From NCBI RefSeq assembly GCF_036867135.1, contig NZ_JBAJIJ010000001.1, positions 2,418,001-2,482,000 of the forward strand: 64,000 nucleotides of DNA, read 5' to 3'. Below are positions 48,029-56,878 of the stretch, one piece after another. The position numbers were made by a program, and so were the translations under genes. How positions within the stretch are numbered: position 1 is the stretch's first letter; every line of letters starts with the position of its first letter. Under the pieces are notes generated by a model, which ran no database searches, was not told the DNA's origin, and saw only the letters and a list, made by a program, of their open reading frames with translations. Origin of the DNA: Aeromicrobium sp. Sec7.5 (lineage in GTDB: Bacteria > Actinomycetota > Actinomycetes > Propionibacteriales > Nocardioidaceae).

Positions 48029-48034
48029 AGTATG
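48029..48034 (-). promoter_or_regulatory. putative -10 of secreted repeat protein gene
   Basis: CATACT on the minus strand seven bases before the ATG at 48021. Confidence 0.45.
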
Positions 48035-48088
48035 CGGCAGACCTGGGCCGGTGTCTGCCAGACCTTGACGACCGGGCGCTCGACCGGC

Positions 48089-50281
48089 TCAGGCCGCGTC
48101 GACTGCAACCGGCTCGTCGCGAGCCCGGCGCAGCCGCGGGACCACCGCCGCACCCACGGTCCAGGCGAGGGCCAGGACCACCGCGGCGATCCCCGCACCG
48201 ACCTCGACGGCCCACCCCGGCGGACGGAACGACACGACGACCTCACGACCGGTCGACCCCGCCTCGAGGTCGACGGTCAGCAGGAAGTCGCGCTCGGGAG
48301 TGGCGAGGGCCGCGGGCCCGGAGACGCGGTACCCGGGCCAGTCGAGCCTCGACAGGACCACCCGTCCGCCTGCGGCGTCGACGTCGTCGACCTGCAGCAC
48401 GACCTCGCTGCCGGTCTGCCGCACGACCGACACCTCGGCCCCCTCGGCGCGCAGGACCCCACCGGCGCGTTCCACCGGGACGTCACGACGCACGATCCAC
48501 GTGGCGTCACCGGTCTCGAGCGACCAGCCCGCCGGCGGCACGGGGCGGGTCGTGATGCCGTCGCGCACGACGACGATCGTGTTGACGAGCAGCTCGTCGG
48601 CGAGCGGTCGGCCCTCGTCACCGGGCACGAGCACGGCGTCGTAGGCGTCGGCGCACGTCTCACCGCGAAAGCCCGCGCAGAACTGGTCGGCCAGCGCCGG
48701 GAAGCGCAGCACCGTGTAGACGCTCGACGAGTCCCAGCCGGTCAGGTACCAGGCGTTCGCGAAGACCGCCTCGTCGAAGCCGTCGGAGTCGGTGAGGGCG
48801 TGCCAGTCCCCCACCGTCAGGATGCCGTGCTCCCCGCCCGCCGCGAGATCGTCGTAGTCGTCGATCGACCCCGGGAGTCCGTGGTCAGGCATCGGCGACG
48901 TCGGCGCCTGCACCATCGTCATCGCGCTGAGCACGACGCCCACCGCCATCGCCGCGGCGGGGACGCGCAGCGGCCGGCTCGCGACGGGGCGGTCGGCCGA
49001 CCACGACCGCATCACAAGCTCCTGCACGAACGCCTGCACCGCCGCACCCAGGAGGACCCAGTCGGCGTTGGCCGGGACCGCGGAGACCGCCAGCACGACG
49101 ACGAGGCCGAGCAGCACCCGCACCAGGCGTCGTTCCGCGACCGTCCAGCTCCGCTCCGCGGCAGCCTTGGTCGCCAGCACGGCGAACATCAGCCCAAGGC
49201 CCAGCACGACGTACGGCTGCATGCGCAACGGGAACCGGAGCGGACCGAGGTCGCTGGGCGCCAGCAGCAGGAACAGGGAGCCGGCGGTCATGACGGCGAC
49301 GGTGACCGGGACCGAGCGCCACGACCTCACGAGCAGGACCACGAGCAGCGGGAGGAACCAGCCGAGGTAGGCGACGGGCGAGGGCGCCAGGATCCCGTTG
49401 AACCACGTGACGGTCGGGAGCGCCGTGGCCAGCGACCCGACGGCGACGTCACCGAGATCGGTCGTCAGCAGCATCGTGTTGAGGATCCCGCGCTCCCGGC
49501 TGGTCACCGCCGCCGAGAGCAGGGCCGGGAGGAACACCAGCAGCGAGAGCAGGCCGCTGTAGACGCCGAGCAGCAGCACGCGGACGGTGCGTCCGCGTGG
49601 GTCGCGCCGCAGGACCGACTCCGCGAGCAGGACCGCGAACAGCAGCACGAGCATCAGCACCGGGGCCAGGTAGCCCAGCGTGATCATCAGGCCCGCGCTG
49701 AGGAAGTACGCGCCGGGTCCCCTGCCGTGCACCAGGTGTCGACGCAGGCCCCACCAGACCCAGGGCAGGAGCGCGGCGCCGTGCAGTCCCGTGATCCACG
49801 AGGTGGCGTCGACATAGGTCGTCTGGCCCGCCGTCGTGACGGTGAAGCCGACGACCGCGGCCCAGGCCGGCGAGGCCCCGAACGACCGCGCGAGCAGGAA
49901 GACCCCGCCAGCCATGACGGCCAGGAACGGGACCTTGGCCGCGATCGCGAGGAGCACGAGGTCGTCGGTGACGGTGCTGCCGAGGGAGACGACCCACATG
50001 ATCGGGCTGAACAGCCCCCACTGACCCTCGGCGAGGTAGTTGCCGCCCTGCCAGGATCCCGGGTCGAGCAGGGTCACGTCCCCGTCGAGCAGCCGCTGTC
50101 CCTGGGCGTACCAGACGCCCGTGGCTCCGGCCTGGGTGTCGTCGGCGAAGAAGTAGCGTGCGTCACCGAGGACACGGGCCAGCCCCGTGCCCGCGGCCAG
50201 GACGCACGCCGTGAGGCACCACAGGAGGCTGGCGCGACGGGAGCGGGGACCCGACCCGGGTTCCGTCTCCGCTTCGCGCAC
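48089..50281 (-). CDS. large multi-span membrane protein, paralogue B
   Basis: A 730-aa protein organised like the one at 39323-41548: about a dozen helices, first extracytoplasmic loop with DDTQAGATGVWYAQG and DPGSWQGGNYLAEGQWG, ITGLHGAALLPWVWWGLRRHL, and a large C-terminal extracytoplasmic domain (FCAGFRGETCADAYDAVLVP) before a final helix. The paralogous pair brackets the glycosyltransferase/GtrA segment. The GTG at 50281 follows the DedA-like stop by nine bases. Function unassigned; envelope glycan assembly is the best guess. Confidence 0.7.
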   Translation of the reverse strand: MREAETEPGSGPRSRRASLLWCLTACVLAAGTGLARVLGDARYFFADDTQAGATGVWYAQGQRLLDGDVTLLDPGSWQGGNYLAEGQWGLFSPIMWVVSLGSTVTDDLVLLAIAAKVPFLAVMAGGVFLLARSFGASPAWAAVVGFTVTTAGQTTYVDATSWITGLHGAALLPWVWWGLRRHLVHGRGPGAYFLSAGLMITLGYLAPVLMLVLLFAVLLAESVLRRDPRGRTVRVLLLGVYSGLLSLLVFLPALLSAAVTSRERGILNTMLLTTDLGDVAVGSLATALPTVTWFNGILAPSPVAYLGWFLPLLVVLLVRSWRSVPVTVAVMTAGSLFLLLAPSDLGPLRFPLRMQPYVVLGLGLMFAVLATKAAAERSWTVAERRLVRVLLGLVVVLAVSAVPANADWVLLGAAVQAFVQELVMRSWSADRPVASRPLRVPAAAMAVGVVLSAMTMVQAPTSPMPDHGLPGSIDDYDDLAAGGEHGILTVGDWHALTDSDGFDEAVFANAWYLTGWDSSSVYTVLRFPALADQFCAGFRGETCADAYDAVLVPGDEGRPLADELLVNTIVVVRDGITTRPVPPAGWSLETGDATWIVRRDVPVERAGGVLRAEGAEVSVVRQTGSEVVLQVDDVDAAGGRVVLSRLDWPGYRVSGPAALATPERDFLLTVDLEAGSTGREVVVSFRPPGWAVEVGAGIAAVVLALAWTVGAAVVPRLRRARDEPVAVDAA

Positions 50282-50290
50282 GGCGTCACC

Positions 50291-50782
50291 CTACCGGGAC
50301 GGCGCGCCCTCGTCCGGAGGTGACGTGGCCCGGCTGCCAGTGCGCACGGTCACCACGACGACGGCGACCAGGACCACGACCACGACGCCGATCAGCAGCC
50401 GGGCCTCGCCGTCGGTCCTCGTCAAGGACGCCACGACACCGGCGCCGATCGTGGTCCAGATCGTGGCCCAGAGGGCCGCTCCCGGGACCAGGCCGAGCAG
50501 GTACCGCGGCACCGTCATGCGGCACAACCCCGCCGCCAGGTTGATGACGGTCTGCGCCCCGACCGTCAGGAAGCTGAGCGTCACCGCCGGTGGGCCCCAC
50601 CGGTCGACGCGAGCCGTCGCGGCCACGAGCCGGGGTCTCGGCTCACCGGTTCGCGCCGCTCCCGCTGCGATCAGCCGTCCGATCGCGAACGTCGACCCGG
50701 CGCGCAGCAGCACGATGGCGAACAGGGTCAACCAGGCCCAGACCCACGGCCAGGCACGGATCGACTCGAGGACGTCGTTCAC
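50291..50782 (-). CDS. DedA/VTT-like small membrane protein
   Basis: A 163-aa membrane protein with about four helices (AWLTLFAIVLLRAGSTFAIG, VGAQTVINLAAGLCRM, GLVPGAALWATIWTTIG, RLLIGVVVVVLVAVVVV). The Gly/Pro-rich VPRYLLGLVPGAALWATIW is typical of the DedA/VTT family of lipid scramblases. The GTG at 50782 overlaps the rimI stop (GTGA), so it belongs to the tsaB-rimI unit. Shorter than canonical DedA (about 200 aa). Confidence 0.7.
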   Translation of the reverse strand: MNDVLESIRAWPWVWAWLTLFAIVLLRAGSTFAIGRLIAAGAARTGEPRPRLVAATARVDRWGPPAVTLSFLTVGAQTVINLAAGLCRMTVPRYLLGLVPGAALWATIWTTIGAGVVASLTRTDGEARLLIGVVVVVLVAVVVVTVRTGSRATSPPDEGAPSR

Positions 50783-51237
50783 GGGAGCAGCCGTTCGAGC
50801 ACCAGGGCGTCGGCACCACCGGCGTAGTAGCGGCGGCGGCGGTGGATCTCGCGGAATCCCGTCGCGGCGTACAGGGCCCGAGCAGCAGTGTTCGGCTCCG
50901 CCACCTCGAGCAGCACCCGGGTGGCCCCGGCCGCGCCCGCGCTCCGCAGCACGTCGTCGACCAGGGCGTGGCCCAGGCCGCGTCCCCGGGCGGACGGCTC
51001 GACCGCGACACGCAGGAGGTCGGCGGTCTCGGCCACGACGGAGGTCGACGACCACCCCAGGACCCCACCTGCACCGGCGGCCACCCGGACGATCCGGTCG
51101 GGGGCCCCGAGCTCGGCGGCGACGGAGTCCGGGCCCCACGGCTCGTCGAAGCAGGCCTGCTCCAGCGCCACGACTGCGGCGAAGTCGTGACCGGTCGCGG
51201 CGCGCGGCCGGAGGACCGGGACCGGGCCGAGGCTCAT
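50779..51237 (-). CDS. rimI: ribosomal protein S18 alanine N-acetyltransferase
   Basis: GNAT-fold RimI of 152 aa that would acetylate the N-terminal Ala of S18, and possibly other N-termini. ACFDEPWGPDSV is the family's N-terminal ECFxxPW-like stretch; the acetyl-CoA motif is LLRVAVEPSARGRGLGHALV; LEVAEPNTAARALYAATGF completes motif B. It overlaps tsaB by four bases upstream and the DedA-like gene by four downstream. The tsaB-rimI pairing is conserved in many bacteria. Confidence 0.9.
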   Translation of the reverse strand: MSLGPVPVLRPRAATGHDFAAVVALEQACFDEPWGPDSVAAELGAPDRIVRVAAGAGGVLGWSSTSVVAETADLLRVAVEPSARGRGLGHALVDDVLRSAGAAGATRVLLEVAEPNTAARALYAATGFREIHRRRRYYAGGADALVLERLLP

Positions 51238-51866
51238 CGTCCGGCGATCGGCACGGCGTCGGGCCGCCGCAGGTACAACGGCTCGAGCGGCAGGACCTCG
51301 ACGACCCCGTCGACGACGGCCGAGGCGAGCACGGCGGCCGCGGGGTCGACCGGACCCCGAGACCCGCCGAGCACCTCGGCGTGGACGTCGGCGCCGCGAC
51401 CCACGACCGGAAGGCCCGCGAAGCGCTCGGCGACGACGATGGGGAGGTCGACCGCGGGTCCTTCGAGCCGGCGCCCGTCGGCCGCGTAGCGCGCCCAGTA
51501 GACCTCGCGGCGCCGTGCGTCGGTGGCGACGACGAACTCCTGCCCGAGCCCGGCGGCAGCCTCGACGGCGAGGACGTCCAGCGTGCAGACGCCGTGGGTG
51601 CGCAGGCCGAGGGTCGCCCCGAGCGTCAGTGCCGTCACGACGCCCACCCGCAGGCCCGTGAAGGGGCCGGGACCGACGCCGACCGCGACGTCGGTGAGGT
51701 CGGCCGGCACCAGCCCGGCCTGCGCCAGGGCCTCGCGGATCGACGGGGCGAGCTGCTCGCCGTGCGCCGTGGCGCCCTCACCGCCCGCCTGGCCGACGAC
51801 GGACGTGCCGTCGTGCACGGCGACCGTGATCGCCGGAGTGGCGGTGTCGAAGGCGAGCAGGAGCAC
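51234..51866 (-). CDS. tsaB: tRNA threonylcarbamoyladenosine biosynthesis protein TsaB
   Basis: TsaD paralogue of 210 aa that scaffolds the TsaBDE complex for t6A37 synthesis. The ASKHA fold begins LLAFDTATPAITVAVHDG, with HGEQLAPSIREAL and VGVGPGPFTGLRVGVVTALTLG (the typical P-loop-like turn). The GTG at 51866 has TAGGCT six bases upstream, so it starts its own leaderless unit with rimI and the DedA-like gene, although tsaE lies just upstream on the same strand. Confidence 0.93.
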   Translation of the reverse strand: MLLLAFDTATPAITVAVHDGTSVVGQAGGEGATAHGEQLAPSIREALAQAGLVPADLTDVAVGVGPGPFTGLRVGVVTALTLGATLGLRTHGVCTLDVLAVEAAAGLGQEFVVATDARRREVYWARYAADGRRLEGPAVDLPIVVAERFAGLPVVGRGADVHAEVLGGSRGPVDPAAAVLASAVVDGVVEVLPLEPLYLRRPDAVPIAGR

Positions 51867-51872
51867 GGGCCG

Positions 51873-51878
51873 AGCCTA
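51873..51878 (-). promoter_or_regulatory. putative -10 of tsaB-rimI
   Basis: TAGGCT on the minus strand six bases before the tsaB GTG. Confidence 0.45.
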
Positions 51879-51951
51879 CAAGCGGACCCGATCCACCCCG
51901 CTGGCTGAGGTGTGAAGGCGCTCTGGCGCCCGAACCTCGAAGCCCCTCGCC

Positions 51952-52962
51952 TCAGCTCGTGGCGCCGTCCAGCAGGGTTGAGCGGAGCGGCACGCGGAGC
52001 CAGCGCGCCCCGTAGGACCGGACTGTGATGACGCGCGACTCGGCCAGGTCGTCGGCCTCCCCCGCCGCGACCCCCAGCGGGTCGCGCGTGCCGACGGGGT
52101 CACCGGGCCGCGCATGGCGTCGCTCGAGGTGCACGTGCAGGCGGTCGGGCGCGAGCTGCTCGGCCAGTCCCTGGCCCCACTCCACGACCGTGACCGAGTC
52201 GGCCACCGAGGCGTCGAGGTCGAGGTCGTCGAGCTCGGCCGCCGAGCCGAGGCGGTAGGCGTCGACGTGCACGAGCGCCGGTCCCTCGGCGACTGAAGGA
52301 TGGGTGCGGGCGATGACGAACGTCGGGGACGTGACCGGCCCCCGGACGTCGAGCCCCTCGGCGAGGCCCTGGGTGAAGGTGGTCTTGCCGGCACCGAGAT
52401 CGCCCGACAGCACCAGCAGGTCGCCGGCCTGCAGCAGCGTGGCGAGACGGCCGGCCAGCGCCTGCGTGTCCTCCGGCGTGTGCGTCTCGCGCGCGAGCCA
52501 GAGCGTCTTGCCGAACTCGAGCAGCTTCGCGTCGCCCTGGTCGGCGATCCGCAGGTACTTGCGGCGCTCCCAGAAGCGCACGGTGTCGGGCAGCTCGGAC
52601 CGCACGTGCAACCAGATGCCGTCCTTGCCCCGTTCCTCGGCGGTGTCCTCGGCGACGCCGACCATGGCCGAGGCCACGCCACGCGACTGGATCTCCGGGT
52701 CGACCGCGACCCGGCGCAGCCCCAGGAGGCCCGGGCGGGACTCGTCGAAGAGCAGGGCGCCCATGGGACGGCCGCGCCGCTCGACGAGCAGTCCGCCGGA
52801 GGTCTCGAGGGACGCACGCACGTTCTCCGCGGTCTCGTCGGGCGCGGTGCTGGGCGGATCGAGGGCGGGGCGGGCCGAGAACGACCGCCGGATGATGTCG
52901 GCGATCGTCTCGGCGTGCTCCGGGCCCGCCTCGATGACGTCGAGGGCATGCAAGGAGACCAT
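51952..52962 (-). CDS. tsaE: GNAT-TsaE fusion protein
   Basis: A 336-aa two-domain protein. Residues 1-150 are a GNAT acetyltransferase (LRRVAVDPEIQSRGVASAMVGVAED at 82-106 is motif A); residues 160-300 are TsaE, the ATPase that drives t6A synthesis, with Walker A GDLGAGKT at 187-194, SPTFVIARTH and VDAYRLGSAAELDDLDLD. TsaE is normally a separate protein of about 150 aa. The reading frame is continuous. One-base overlap with the alpha/beta hydrolase upstream (TGATG). The acetyltransferase substrate is unknown; rimI is encoded 0.7 kb away. Confidence 0.9.
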   Translation of the reverse strand: MVSLHALDVIEAGPEHAETIADIIRRSFSARPALDPPSTAPDETAENVRASLETSGGLLVERRGRPMGALLFDESRPGLLGLRRVAVDPEIQSRGVASAMVGVAEDTAEERGKDGIWLHVRSELPDTVRFWERRKYLRIADQGDAKLLEFGKTLWLARETHTPEDTQALAGRLATLLQAGDLLVLSGDLGAGKTTFTQGLAEGLDVRGPVTSPTFVIARTHPSVAEGPALVHVDAYRLGSAAELDDLDLDASVADSVTVVEWGQGLAEQLAPDRLHVHLERRHARPGDPVGTRDPLGVAAGEADDLAESRVITVRSYGARWLRVPLRSTLLDGATS

Positions 52963-53945
52963 CAGCCCACCTGGCCGATCAGGTCGTCGATCGCGTCATC
53001 GACCTCACGCGGCTTCTCGAGCATCACCATGTGGCCGGCGCCCTCCACGAGCACGAGCCGTGCCCCGTCGATCGCCTCGGCCAGGCGACGGCTGTGCTTC
53101 GGCGGGGTCAGGAGGTCGGCCGTGCCACACACGACCGTGACCGGGACGTCGGCGAGCGTCGAGAGCGCCTCGAACAGGTCGAGCGACGGGAAGTTCGGGT
53201 AGAAGTCGACCACGACGCGCGACGGGGCGCGGGCGATCATCTCGTCGACCATCGCCGCGCGGGCCGGGTCGGCGTCGGGTCCGACGGCCCAGCGACGAAT
53301 CACGGACTCGCTGTTGAACGCCCGGCCCCAGTCGAGCACCGGGCCGGCGCGGCGCACGAGCCAGGCCATGCGCTCCAGGGCTGGGGTGCCGCGCATGAGC
53401 CTGCCGGCGCTGGTGCCCACGAGCGCGACGCCGACGACGGTGCCGCCGAAGAGCTCGGGATGGTCGGCCGCGAGCTGCATCGTGGCCATGCCGCCCATCG
53501 AGTGACCCACGACGACGACCCGGCCCTTGCCGTGCTCCCGGATCACCCGGGCGAGGTCGTCGGCGAGGTGGGCCAGCGAGGAGCCCGTCGCCGACGACGC
53601 ACCCGAGGCGCCGTGGCCCCGCTGGTCGACGAAGACCAGCCGGGCGCTGCCGCGCAGGTGCAGGCGCTGGAAGTGCCACGTGTCCTGGTCGCACATCCAG
53701 CCGTGCACGAACACGATCGTGAGGTCGGCGTCGCCGTCGGGGTCGGGCTCGTCGACCTCGACGTTGATCGCGACGCCGTCGGCGGCCTCGACGGTGTACC
53801 GGTCGCCGCGCACCGAGCCGAAGGGCGCGTCGCCCCCCAGGTGGCGTCGACGCTGCACGATGCGCTGGCGCCGCAGGAGCGAGGCCGCGACACCGGCACC
53901 GGCGAAGGCGCCGGCCGTGATCGCCGCGGTCGTGATGCGCTTCAT
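52962..53945 (-). CDS. alpha/beta-hydrolase fold protein
   Basis: A 327-aa hydrolase with an N-terminal hydrophobic segment (ITAGAFAGAGVAASLL) that could anchor it. The catalytic nucleophile lies in VVGHSMGGMATMQLA, the oxyanion region in IVFVHGWMCDQDTWHF, the acid in VCGTADLLTPP and His in GAGHMVMLEKP. It sits between alr and the GNAT-TsaE gene, each overlapped, an order common in actinobacteria. AGGGAG precedes the ATG at 53945. Substrate unknown. Confidence 0.88.
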   Translation of the reverse strand: MKRITTAAITAGAFAGAGVAASLLRRQRIVQRRRHLGGDAPFGSVRGDRYTVEAADGVAINVEVDEPDPDGDADLTIVFVHGWMCDQDTWHFQRLHLRGSARLVFVDQRGHGASGASSATGSSLAHLADDLARVIREHGKGRVVVVGHSMGGMATMQLAADHPELFGGTVVGVALVGTSAGRLMRGTPALERMAWLVRRAGPVLDWGRAFNSESVIRRWAVGPDADPARAAMVDEMIARAPSRVVVDFYPNFPSLDLFEALSTLADVPVTVVCGTADLLTPPKHSRRLAEAIDGARLVLVEGAGHMVMLEKPREVDDAIDDLIGQVG

Positions 53946-55078
53946 CGGGATCTCCCTGGATCTGCGGTGTGGGTGAGCTGGATGCGGCCGCCCAGTCCCG
54001 TGACGACCTCGTAGGCGATCGTGCCAGAGGCCTCGGCCCACTCGACCGCAGTGGGCTCGCCCGCGTCGCCCGGGCCGAAGAGCGTGACGACGTCGCCGCG
54101 GCCGGCGGGAAGGTCGCCGAGGTCGACGACCATCTGGTCCATGCAGATCGTGCCGACGACCGGCACGCGGTGGCCGTCGAACCAGGCGTGCGCGCGGCCG
54201 GTGGCGGCGCGGTGGACGCCCTCGCCGTAGCCGATCGGCACGAGTCCGAGGGTCGTCTCGCGGTCCGTGACGTGCCGGTAGCCGTAGGACACCCCCTGGC
54301 CCGCCGGCACGCGCTTGACCGCCGCGAGCCGCGCTCGCAGCGACATGACCGGGGTCAGCGGCACGTCGTGCGGCATCGCGGGGTCCGGCGGCAGGCCGTA
54401 GGTCGCGATCCCCGCGCGCACCAGGTCGAAGTGGGCGCTGGGCCGCGTCATGAGCGCCGCCGAGTTGGCCAGGTGCCGCAGGCCGGGCTCGAGGCCGGCG
54501 GCCCGGAGCTCGTCGACGGCCTCGCGGAAGCGGGCCTCCTGGGCGTCGTTCGCCGGGTGGTCGGGCTCGTCGCCGCAGGCCAGGTGTGACCAGACACCGG
54601 TGAGCCGCACGCCGTCGGCCGTGGCTCGCGCCGCAGCGGCGACGAGGTCGGACCACTGGTCCCCGAACGCGCCGTTGCGGCCCAGGCCCGTGTCGACCTT
54701 GAGCTGGATGCGCGGGACCTGGCTCGCGGCCAGGATCTCGCCGAGCTGCTCGGCCGACGAGGCCGTGACCTCCACGTCGTGGCGGGCTGCCGCGGCGAAG
54801 TCGGCGCCGGGCGCCGCCAGCCAGCACAGCAGCGGTCCCTCGTCGCCCGTGGCCCGCAGTGCGAGCGCCTCGTCGAGGGTCGCGACCCCGAGCCAGTCGG
54901 CCCCGGCCTCGCGGGCCGCCCGGGCGACGGGGGCCAGGCCGTGGCCGTAGGCATTCGCCTTGACCACGGCCATCAGCTGGGCACCGGGGGCGAGTGCCGC
55001 GAGCGTGCGGACGTTCTCGCGGTAGGCGTCGAGGTCGACCTCGGCCCACGCCTGTGGCACCGCCGCTCCCCGCGTCAC
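53942..55078 (-). CDS. alr: alanine racemase
   Basis: PLP enzyme of 378 aa that supplies D-alanine for peptidoglycan. AEVDLDAYRENVRTL precedes the PLP-lysine motif AVVKANAYGHGL; RLTGVWSHLACGDE, GIATYGLPPDP and the Tyr region GVSYGYRHV follow, with the C-terminal VGTICMDQMVVDLG barrel. The GTG at 55078 overlaps the nnr stop by four bases, and its own stop overlaps the hydrolase start. Confidence 0.95.
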   Translation of the reverse strand: MTRGAAVPQAWAEVDLDAYRENVRTLAALAPGAQLMAVVKANAYGHGLAPVARAAREAGADWLGVATLDEALALRATGDEGPLLCWLAAPGADFAAAARHDVEVTASSAEQLGEILAASQVPRIQLKVDTGLGRNGAFGDQWSDLVAAAARATADGVRLTGVWSHLACGDEPDHPANDAQEARFREAVDELRAAGLEPGLRHLANSAALMTRPSAHFDLVRAGIATYGLPPDPAMPHDVPLTPVMSLRARLAAVKRVPAGQGVSYGYRHVTDRETTLGLVPIGYGEGVHRAATGRAHAWFDGHRVPVVGTICMDQMVVDLGDLPAGRGDVVTLFGPGDAGEPTAVEWAEASGTIAYEVVTGLGGRIQLTHTADPGRSR

Positions 55079-56490
55079 CAGTCCCGCTCCCCCGTGAGGC
55101 GGCCACCGAGGAAGTCGGCGACGACCGTTGGCAGCGCCGACGCGACGCCGGAGGCCGTGACAGGCCCGCCGGGATTCGCCCGCACGGCCGCGGCGCCGTG
55201 CAGGAACGCGCCGACGGAGGCCGCGTCGAGCGGTGCGAGGCCCGACGCCAGCAGCGAACCCACGAAGCCCGAGAGGACGTCGCCCGAGCCGGCCGTGCCG
55301 AGCCAGGCGGTGCCCGAGAGGTTCACGCGCGACGCGCCGTCGGGGGCGACGACGACGGTGCGGCGCCCCTTGAGCAGGACCGTCGCTCCCCAGCGCTGCG
55401 CGGCCGTCCGGGCGTGGCCCCAGGGGTCGGCCTCCACCGTCGCCCGGTCGATCTGGAGCATCGTGGCGAGCTCACCGGCGTGCGGTGTGAGCACGACGCG
55501 GCCAGCCAGGCGGTCGGGGAGGTGCTGCAGGGCCGTGGCGTCCAGCACCGTCGGGACGTCGTCGTCGAGCGCCTCGGCGACGTGGACGGCCGTGTCGTCA
55601 CCCCCGCCCGGTCCCACGACCCAGGCCTGCACGCGGCCGGCGCCGGCGACCACCTCGGGCGCCCGCAGCACGACCTGCTGCGCGACCTCGGCGTGACCCA
55701 CGAACCGCAGGTAGCCGGCGGGTCCCGCCTGACCACCGGCGACCGCGAGGTGGGCGGCACCGGGGTAGCCGGGGGATCCGGCCCGCACGCCCAGCACGCC
55801 GCGCGAGTACTTGTGCGCGTCGCCGCGGGGCACGGCCGGTGCCAGCACGTGGGCGTCGGCCGTCGTGAGTGCCTCGACCGTCGGCGCACCGAGGTGCTCG
55901 TCGAGCCCGATCGGAACGAGGGTCACGCGGCCCGCGGCATCGGCGGCAGGGCCGACGAGGAGGCCGGGCTTGTGGGACCCGAACGTGACGGTGCGGTCGG
56001 CCACGAGGTGCGGGCCCGGCGCGGTGCCGTCGTCGACCCCGATCCCCGACGGCACGTCGACGGCCACCGTGAACGGACGGGCCCGGGCCTGCCACGCGGC
56101 CCACTCGGCCGCGCGACCCGTGAGCCCCGGGCGGGCCCCGATGCCGAGCACGCCGTCGACGACGACGGCGTGGCCGTCCGGCCGGTCGACCTCGCCCACA
56201 CCCGCGGCACGGGCCGCGGCGAGGCCCGCCGCGTGGGCCCGTCCCGGGTCGAGCAGGCACAGGTTGGCCGGTCGTCCGGCGTCGCGCAGCCGCGCGGCGG
56301 CGAAGAGTGCGTCGCCCCCGTTGTTGCCGGGGCCCACGAGGAACACCGGTGTGCGCGCCGGGTCGAGCTCGTCGAGCAGGACGTCGGCCAGTGCGGCAGC
56401 AGCCTGCTGCATCAGGTCGTCCCAGCCGCGGGTCCTCGCGGCCGACTCCTCCGCGGCGCGGACGGCGGCCACGGCGTGGGCGCGGAGCAC
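55075..56490 (-). CDS. nnr: bifunctional NAD(P)HX epimerase/dehydratase
   Basis: Metabolite-repair enzyme of 471 aa that restores hydrated NAD(P)H. The N-terminal YjeF_N epimerase part has FLVGPGNNGGDALFAAARL; the C-terminal ADP-dependent dehydratase part has VLTPHAGELATML, VLLKGRRTVVVAP and the GTAGSGDVLSGFVGSLLASG nucleotide loop. The GTG at 56490 follows the acpS stop by two bases. The acpS-nnr-alr order is conserved in actinobacteria. Confidence 0.93.
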   Translation of the reverse strand: MLRAHAVAAVRAAEESAARTRGWDDLMQQAAAALADVLLDELDPARTPVFLVGPGNNGGDALFAAARLRDAGRPANLCLLDPGRAHAAGLAAARAAGVGEVDRPDGHAVVVDGVLGIGARPGLTGRAAEWAAWQARARPFTVAVDVPSGIGVDDGTAPGPHLVADRTVTFGSHKPGLLVGPAADAAGRVTLVPIGLDEHLGAPTVEALTTADAHVLAPAVPRGDAHKYSRGVLGVRAGSPGYPGAAHLAVAGGQAGPAGYLRFVGHAEVAQQVVLRAPEVVAGAGRVQAWVVGPGGGDDTAVHVAEALDDDVPTVLDATALQHLPDRLAGRVVLTPHAGELATMLQIDRATVEADPWGHARTAAQRWGATVLLKGRRTVVVAPDGASRVNLSGTAWLGTAGSGDVLSGFVGSLLASGLAPLDAASVGAFLHGAAAVRANPGGPVTASGVASALPTVVADFLGGRLTGERDW

Positions 56491-56492
56491 CG

Positions 56493-56849
56493 TCAGCCCG
56501 CCTCGGCGACCACGAAGGCGGTCGCGACAGGTCCGTCGTGCGCGATCGACAGGTGCAGCGACGTGATCCCGAGCTCGCGCACTCGCGACGCGGCCAGCTC
56601 CGACAGCTCGAACGACGGCGCACCGCGATCGTCGACCACGACCTCGATGTCGGTCCACGACAACCCCGACGGCGCGCGCAGGGCCTTCACGAAGGCCTCC
56701 TTGGCGGCGAACCGGCCGGCCATCGAGGTCAGGCTCAGCTCGCCCTCGGCCGGGGTGAGGATCCGTTGGCGCAGGGTGGGCGTGCGCTCGAGCGACTCCG
56801 CGAACCGTTCCAGGTCCACGACGTCGACCCCGACACCCACGATCGCCAT
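56493..56849 (-). CDS. acpS: holo-[acyl-carrier-protein] synthase
   Basis: Phosphopantetheinyl transferase of 118 aa that activates ACP. MAIVGVGVDVVDLERFA carries the metal-binding Asp, and RFAAKEAFVKAL is the second signature with the E-A-xxK motif. The ATG at 56849 is preferred to one at 56858 because TAGGGT (56857-56862) would overlap the earlier codon and is seven bases upstream of this one. A 22-bp triple repeat lies just behind the promoter. Confidence 0.93.
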   Translation of the reverse strand: MAIVGVGVDVVDLERFAESLERTPTLRQRILTPAEGELSLTSMAGRFAAKEAFVKALRAPSGLSWTDIEVVVDDRGAPSFELSELAASRVRELGITSLHLSIAHDGPVATAFVVAEAG

Positions 56850-56856
56850 GGGAAGC

Positions 56857-56862
56857 ACCCTA
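56857..56862 (-). promoter_or_regulatory. putative -10 of acpS
   Basis: TAGGGT on the minus strand seven bases before the acpS ATG. Confidence 0.5.
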
Positions 56863-56878
56863 TCGCCGCGCCGCTCGC

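Noticed and set aside
53942..55106. Fusion of alpha/beta hydrolase with an upstream 380-residue part (52962-55106 open frame)
   Set aside because: The upstream part is the antiphase shadow of alr; the hydrolase has its own ATG and AGGGAG site at 53945.
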